A stretch of DNA of 64,000 bases from Blasia pusilla (taxonomy: Eukaryota > Marchantiophyta > Marchantiopsida > Blasiales): contig CM114273.1 in NCBI GenBank assembly GCA_050084515.1, forward strand, positions 36,146,001-36,210,000, read 5' to 3'. This document shows, piece by piece, positions 57,331 to 64,000 of this stretch. Made by a program: the position numbers and the translations under genes. The notes beneath the pieces were generated by a model. The model had not been told where the DNA came from. It saw only the letters and a program-made list of their open reading frames with translations, and did no database searches. Within the stretch, counting starts at the first letter, position 1. Every line of letters starts with the position of its first letter.

Positions 57331-58970
57331 CGCCCTAACCTACATGTTATCTCCTAACTTACCCGCAGCTCCCTAACTAACGTCTATCCCCACCAAGGTT
57401 ACCCCGACGAGTCTTTCCCGACCGATATGCTTCACTTTTCAAGAGGGATAATATTGGAACGGAATGCCACAGATATTGATCGTGGACGTCCCCGTGGCAT
57501 GGGACTGTTTATGACGCGTACATGGGGACGATACCATGTACGTGATCCCCATGCTTACCTGCGAGCCGACATGAGCAAAATCAATCCAAAAAATGCCGAC
57601 ATTCTTCTTCTTTCCCTATCCATCTTTTGGGCGTCAAGCGGGAACTTGTGAGCTGACGTGTACCTATCCAACCAATAGAAATCTGTGTTGGAGATCCATG
57701 TAAGCAACCAATCGTGACTTGAAGATAAATCATATATAACGATCGTCGCAACCTAACCATTCGATGGAAGTTGAGTACGATCTGATGGCAGATACGATTG
57801 TGTGTCAACAAAATGGCTTCTGACATCATCAAATGATCTCCTTCCTTCACAAACCCTAAGCCCATTTTCCAACTTTTTCTGAGCGGACTACTCACGGAAT
57901 GATTTCCCACGATTGGAATGGTGTTTCCATTGAACATTGCACAGTGAAATCGGTGAACCTTCTTCCGATAAGGGCCTCCGCATCTAACATGTCATTGCTA
58001 GGAGTAGCCAATTCATTGTTTGCTGCATCTCTTACTAGACACCGAGGGAGTATTGGTGAAAGCTACTAACACTCAGTATCCCATTTGCAAAGTATTAAAG
58101 CTTAGAGTACACTGCGAATGCTTGTTTGTGTTTGGAATGTTTTCTATCACACATTGCCATCCGTGGAAGCACTTGAAATTTTGTTCATAAGATCTTTTGT
58201 TAGACTTTTGTAGGTCACTACTTAGCCTCATTGAAGGCCTTGGCTGGTTAGGACAGTAGTTCCAATGGACCCGATTCAGTGAAGTGGATGGGTATGAGTT
58301 GTCGGGGTATCTATCTTCTTTCATTTTTTCTTCCCTACACTCTAAGATGCTTTGGCTGGGCTTGCTTGTGTGCATTTTTTGCAAGGGGAATTGTGTTTAC
58401 TTACTAAGTTGTCAGATCGTTGAGGATATAGAGAGTACTCCTCTATGATTGTGAGAATTCTGATCAATAATGGTAGAATATGTGTACGCTCTATGGTGGA
58501 TGTTTTTTTTTCCATTTTTCTTAGCCAGCGTCTTCCCGCAACAAGCAATGTCCTTGAGGTTTTAGAAAGTGTGTTTGTTCACATGATGTAGTTGGGAAGG
58601 ATAAGCCCGTTCTCTTGAGTGTGAACTTACGAAAACCTTGGTATTCATGTTGAGGCAATCCAAGATTTTTTCCACTCTTCCGCTCCTACTTATCTATATA
58701 TGATATCTCAGGCAACCCACAATGTAACATTCTTCATCTAGACTTGCAGTCTTGTGATTAAGGAAGACTCTATGGAAAAAATTTACATATACCTTTGAAT
58801 GTTGGTGGCCGCAATCCCTAGTTATCGTAGAACAATGGTCCTCACACTTAGAACTATTGCTACTCACAATTCCTTACAACAATTTGGGGAAGGATTTTAG
58901 GGTCGTTGTTGGGAGAGTTAGTTTTGTTGTGCAACGGTTCTAAAAAATTGAAAAGGGAGTTGTGATACCC
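57331..58970. other. Intergenic, no recognisable gene
   Basis: Only short frames; the longest (581-codon-position region 57581-57937, minus) has no family features. Probably decayed repeats. Confidence 0.4.
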
Positions 58971-59900
58971 ACAATTTTGTACTTTTGAAGAAATACATTT
59001 TTTTATTCAACAAAGACTTGTATATACATTATGATTTTGATTATTATATATTATTATGGAGAGGAATGAGTAAGATTAAAGTGAATCACGAAGCTCGAAA
59101 GACAAGGCAGAGAGATAGAAAATCAAGGATTTTCCTAAGAGGAGAGGAGAATAAAATAACGAAGTCTAAAGACCCAGCAAGAAGCTTCGGAAGGACAACG
59201 AAGCTCTGTGAAGCTCTGTTAAGCTCTGTCTATGAAGTGCTTCGCTCCTGAACGAAGCATAACGAAGCATGAAGAAGAAGAAGAAGAGAAAGAAGTACTT
59301 CGCTCTTGAACAAAGCTCAAAGAACGAGGCACCTGGAACAAGAACAAAGAATGGAGCGCTTCATCTTCAGATTATAAGAAAGAGCTTCGTCCTCAAGCGA
59401 AGCCAAAGAGGTCGAGACTTAGCAGCGAAGCAAAGCTAAGATTGATAGTGATTTCAAGTGACACATAGTTAGAACAGTTAGAATAGGAAAAGGCGCAACT
59501 CTTTGTATCACATAGGTAGTTATGACAGTTTTGCTCTGCGGGTTCATAGGGATCTTAGGAAAATAAATGAGCACCATAGATCTAGGTAGGTACAAATGTT
59601 GAAGAGATACCAGCTTCATAAAAAACGCTTCTTATCTTTGGACCACTCCTACTTCAGAGAGTATTTAAGAAGCATAGAAGTAGCTATCATCATCATTCTC
59701 TTACAAAGTCCTCATGTTGTAGGAATGGTTCGAGCAAGGGAGTAGTACCCTCTCAAGCTTGTATACACTTTTGAAGCTTTCTCATTCTTGATGGAGTAGT
59801 AAAGCAATCATTCATTCATTCTGATGTGCGATGCTTATGTCTGAGTATTCTTTTTGCTGCAGAGTGAAGAGTGAATCATGCGAACCTTTCTCATCAATGG
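58971..59900 (+). repeat. Possible LTR with GCTTCG/CGAAGC-rich upstream part
   Basis: The order is LTR-like: a stretch (59085-59440) crowded with CGAAGC, GCTTCG and TGAAGCTCTG motifs, then TATTTAAG at 59662-59669 (TATA-like), then a T/C-rich 3' part with ATCATTCATTCATTCTGATG at about 59808. A candidate start is TGTGATACCCAC near 58961. No primer-binding site or gag follows and no second copy is in the window, so the assignment is tentative. Confidence 0.3.
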
Positions 59901-62221
59901 AATAATCAACAAAGAGTTGTAGGAAATCTGTTTGACAGAGATTAGCCTACCGAGACGGATTGAGTTCCGAAAGTAGGAGGAGCCAGCTTTCATGTTGAGG
60001 TCTCTGTGAGGTTTCTTGATATCGAGAGGAAATTACTTGAGCATGCTATCAACTCCACTAGAAAGAATTGAGAAAAGAAACCTTGGTACTAAGAAAGATC
60101 CGAAGATATTGATAAGACATTGAATATAAATCATACACATTTAAATACAACTATTACGACAGAATTGTAATTTCAAACTCTCTTTTCATCAAACAATGAT
60201 CCTCTTGGGGATCGAACTCAGTAAACGACTGTAAAATTGAAACTCTTGTACATTACAGGAGTTGACTAGATGGACAAATGCCATGCAGTGCTTCCTCATG
60301 CAACTTTGTGATCACCTAATGCATGCGCGTGTATCACGGTTGGTTGACACTTGGTCGAGAGCTTAGAGGGATTGTAATTGCCACAAGTCTCAATATGGTG
60401 AATCCGCCATCCAATCTCTTAGTCTCAAGGCTTGCTAGAAGCATTCGGCGAATCTCTATGGAGTAGTGAGCACTGCATTGCAAATAGAAATAACTAAAAT
60501 TAAGAACGAATGATATCAGGAAAAGCACTGTGGTGCTACTGTGGACTACTATTGGGCTGCTCTCAATCCCGTGCTTCCTCTAATTTGGTTGGATGTCAAT
60601 CAGGTGTGAAGGACCTTGTAACATGGCAATGCTAACCAAGGAAATTAAAAATCAATCATGTCATTAGCTATTCTAACTAACAAATTCAATCATGTGACTT
60701 TCATGGAGGTTCCATCCTTCAGGCATCAGCTAGGTTTCCTCAAATGATAGGGTGACTAAAAAATCTTGGAGATTTCCCACACAATAGCATGTAGTGGAAG
60801 CCTCCACTAATGATCCAATACCTACAAATAAGTGGCCACCTACACCTCAAAAAGGACCAACGTGCAATTCCAAAGCCTTTACTGGCACCTTTTGAATAAT
60901 ACTATCCATATTTGGGGAAACATGGAGGTAGGTTTCCCAAAAAATATAAGCTCTCCCTACACATATCCACCATTGCCTCTTAGGGGTTGAGGCCAAAAAT
61001 AAATATGAAAGGAGAATTGATTTTTGAGTTGTCACTTTTGAATATGTTTGTATAGTACTACACTAAGGTCGTCACGTTTAGAAGAATTGGAATATGTTTT
61101 TATAACACACCTCTACTTGCAGATACCAAGGCGAGTCGGAATAGCGACTCAAGGGCATCAAGGGCAGCTAGGTTCTCGTATGTTTCCTCCGTTTCTTTCT
61201 CCTTCATTGTACACTTTCTCCTTTCTGAAGCTTACATCATATTATGGGTCTGATTACTATCAACCCCTATGAAACCAATACATTCACAAGCAAACTCCTC
61301 GTTATTTTTTATTTGTAGTGTCCACAAACTAAACCAAACCTTCCACAAGATAGAAGTCATTCCACATGTCAATATGTTTCAGAAGCCATTATGTTATTCT
61401 ATTCCACTTGTTAATAAGTTTCAGAACCCATTCTATCTGTATAGCATGGGTTGGTTATCATGCATGATGTTTGAGTACTACTCTATTGTTATTGTGCTTA
61501 TGAAACAACTTGTGTGGTGTCAATTGGGAATGAATAGGTCTTGCTAAATCTTCCATCCGAGTTCAATCATATGCATGGCAATTACCAGTCTCTGAAGAGT
61601 TTCTTGGGGCGTTGCTCTTGGGGAGAACACATATTGGAGACACATAGAGGTTAGGGAAAAGTGGATACGGATGCTTGGTAATCTCATCCTAAATAAAACC
61701 AAATGCAATCAACACTTGATTAAAAATCACCCTGACTTGGATAAGTCATTGCTAGTCCCACTAGAAAATCCAAGTAGGCATGCTAACGACCCAATGATGG
61801 ACGTAAGAGAGAAGTGAGTCAAGTGACACATGTCCAAAGAGAGAGAGCTCCTTAGGAAATTTGGGGATGCTCATAGAAGGAAGGCTAAAATCAGGAGGGA
61901 AAACCTCTACAAGTTGTGACAATTCCACTTGAAGAGGTGGTTGTTTATGCAAAGGAGTCCTCATATCCCACAACTAGGGAAGAAGCCATGATTGATGGCT
62001 TTAATGGAGTGTAATTTGGTGAATTCCTTGCATATTCATGATTGGGATGGTCTCCTAGATAGGAAGCAATATCGGGAGTGTTTAGTAAGCGTTCAAGAGT
62101 AACTCCATGATGGATGATATAGTATATGGTTGGTTGGCAACCATAAATATATTTAAGGTTGAGTTACATTCAAGCTGATGAGACACCTCAACTACTACAT
62201 TTAGTACTCAAGCGCAGTAGT
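59901..62221. other. Intergenic, no recognisable gene
   Basis: Short frames only. No repeat relation to the rest of the window was noticed. Confidence 0.4.
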
Positions 62222-62446
62222 AAAGCTTAATCTTGGTTAATCAGTTAATCGTGATTATGTTAACTAGGGTTAGTTAATCACAATTAGTCTAACATGAGAC
62301 TATGGTTAAGATTAGGTTAGGGTGGCTTGTAGATACCAACGGACTAGCCTCAACTTCTTCTCTCATTGCAAAATTTTTTCTCCATGGTGGTGTGTGAGTA
62401 TGAGAGCCGTTTCCCACCAATTATGCTTCTTTAACAGTTTTCTATA
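62222..62446 (+). mobile_element. Copia 5' LTR, 3' portion
   Basis: The LTR end is placed by the primer-binding site that starts at 62447 and by homology to the inverted copy at 19211-19470, which ends at the same TTTTCTATA. The LTR start lies further left but could not be fixed. Confidence 0.6.
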
Positions 62447-62458
62447 TGGTATCACAGC
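62447..62458 (+). other. Primer-binding site of the Copia element
   Basis: TGGTATCACAGC differs at one base from TGGTATCAGAGC, the initiator tRNA-Met complement used by most plant Copia elements. It follows the LTR end directly. Confidence 0.75.
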
Positions 62459-62982
62459 GATAGGAGAACATCACTTGAAATTCTTGGTGTTTGAGGAGAG
62501 TATAGAGGCAAGAGAAGGCACAATTTCAGTTTGGGAGGAGGAAATTTTTTTCAGAGCTCGGTGGATGCAGAGTTTAGGTGGAGCTTTGATAGTGATAAAA
62601 CTTTGGAGGCATTTTTTAGGGCTTTCCTGGTCGATTTGGCCATCTGAGTCCGCATTAGTGAGAATGATGCCAAAGATGGTCAATATGACGCCAAAAGCTT
62701 GTTTTAACCATCTTGTAGAGCTCGTTGAGAGCTTTCTAACACATCAAAATTGCTCAATTCTGACATTTTGAGCTCCTGCAATATCAATTTCAATGTAGGA
62801 AAGTGCAATTAGTGAAGAAAAGTTGTTGAGTTTGCTCTCTACAGGCCAATTTCGACTAGTTCTTTCATACAATTGATCAATTTTGGAAAATTTCACGTCG
62901 ATCTCTATGTAGAAGGGGTATATGCTTCAATTGGAGCAGTAAAGAACCTAACATTACATTTTTGTGAGTGAAATTATTCATC

Positions 62983-64000
62983 ATGGAGTATTCCTCAACA
63001 ACAATCACAAGCGAGAAGCTAGATAAGCAGAATTATAATGTCTGGAAGTTTCTCATGAAAAAATTTGTCATGAGTCAAGAAATATGGGAGCTTGTCACAC
63101 GTGATGAGGCCAAGCCAGAAGGTGACTCAACAGACTTGAATGTTCGAGTCTAGAACAAACGCGCAAGGCAAGTAATCCACTACATTTCAATAAGGATCAG
63201 TTTGCCAATGATAGATCACATTCAAGATGTTGATATTCCAAAGGAGACCTGGGATGCATCGGAAAAGCTGTTCCGGACATCTACAAAGGTCAGAAAGCTT
63301 CAATTGAAACAAAATTGAACAAAGTGAGGAAAAGATCGCAGAGCATCAATGATTCTGTTTTGAGTATCATACATATTGTTGATCAGTTGAATAGAATTGG
63401 AATGACAGTAGAAGATGATGATCTGAGTTTGTTCACTCTTCAAGACCTTCTAAAGGATTGCAAGTTCTTTGAGACCTCTATCTCTTTTATAGAGAAGTAT
63501 ACAATCTTTCAAGAGTTAGTCCCACTGTTAATAAGTGAAGAGATGCGTCTAGTAGGCAACGGTAGCTCGTCTAGTCTACAAGAGAGTGCGCTATTTACAG
63601 GTTATGGATCAACCAGAGGCACGGGGTCGTGGTAGAATTTTCTGTAGTTATGGTGGATATCAAACATATGGAGGAAGAGGCACTCAATATAATATCATTC
63701 AATCAACTACGAATCAGTACCAGACAGATTCAACAAGGTGATGATGGTGGAAACCGTTGGGGTCAAGGTTAACTGCAGAGGGTCCCTGGATCTTGCAATT
63801 ATTGTGGGATAAAGGCTCACTATAAAAAGTTTTGCTTCAAAAAGAAGGCAGATATGAGAACAAGAGCCTTACAACAACAAAACTATGTGGAGCAACAACA
63901 CCTAGGGCTATATCAAGTAAACATTTAGAAATTCAGCATCTCGTGGTCATGACTCATCATATGGGAGCAATGGTCAAGAAAGACTTGATAGTAGATTGGT
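62983..64000 (+). pseudogene. Copia gag, degenerate, cut by the window edge
   Basis: From the ATG at 62983 the translation reads LDKQNYNVWKFLMKKFV, ARQVIHYISIRISLPMIDHI and ETWDASEKLF, then KVRKLQLKQN. After a stop it continues with SINDSVLSIIHIVDQLNRIG and later a zinc knuckle CNYCGIKAHYKKFC (CX2CX4HX4C, about 63794-63835). This is the UBN2/gag order of plant Copia elements. Stops occur at about 63151 and 63317 and a frame change follows near 63600, so the copy is dead. Intact gag packages the RNA in virus-like particles. Protease, integrase and RT would lie beyond 64000. Confidence 0.75.

Overview
The window looks like nuclear DNA of a land plant, probably a seed-free one (moss, liverwort or lycophyte-like). 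The USP39/SAD1-type and PLAC8-type proteins read like land-plant proteins, introns have plant-type GT(GC)...AG borders, and the sequence is gene-poor and packed with degraded plant transposons (PIF/Harbinger, hAT, Gypsy with a PHD finger, Copia, LINE-like, Helitron-like, MITE). The lineage is an inference; nothing here fixes a species.

Four genes can be supported. (1) A three-exon POP5 gene (RNase P/MRP subunit) on the minus strand at 9955-11714. (2) A four-exon gene on the plus strand at 15632-17246 for a 136-residue, highly basic, probably nucleolar protein; one of its introns appears to be of the GC-AG type. Genes 1 and 2 are divergent across a GC-richer interval (about 11.7-13.1 kb), and both may serve RNA or ribosome maturation. 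(3) An intronless 535-codon gene at 29058-30665 for the splicing factor USP39/SAD1, a ubiquitin-protease pseudoenzyme. (4) An intronless 739-codon gene at 48766-50985 for a multi-pass membrane PLAC8 protein with a proline-rich tail carrying four NPF motifs.

Layout: 1-3.4 kb has no recognised gene. 3.4-7.5 kb holds a broken PIF/Harbinger element whose transposase is cut off by the 3' part of a Gypsy element with a C-terminal PHD finger and LTR-like repeats. 9.9-17.3 kb is the POP5/basic-protein gene pair. 17.3-28.6 kb is AT-rich and repeat-filled: an inverted Copia LTR piece, a chain of mini-Helitrons, an inverted Gypsy LTR, and a (GT)113 tract bracketed by inverted copies of a short sequence. 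28.6-34 kb is the USP39 locus and its 3' flank. 34-40 kb has more mini-Helitrons, a 61-bp tandem repeat and a GC-rich foldback. 40068-44398 is a complete hAT transposon with an 8-bp target duplication. 45.8-47.2 kb and 55.5-57.2 kb carry two copies of a LINE-like C-terminal relic. 47.4-54.5 kb is the PLAC8 locus, with a minisatellite upstream and a five-unit 216-bp array plus a MITE downstream. The right end (62.2-64.0 kb) enters a degenerate Copia element that runs out of the window.

The four genes look like ordinary conserved genes. The more unusual material is in the repeats: the hAT element with its promoter-side tandem array and 3'-side tRNA-like and hairpin structures, the mini-Helitron family with readable termini, and the tandem arrays around PLAC8. 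I saw no rRNA genes, CRISPR arrays or functional tRNA genes.
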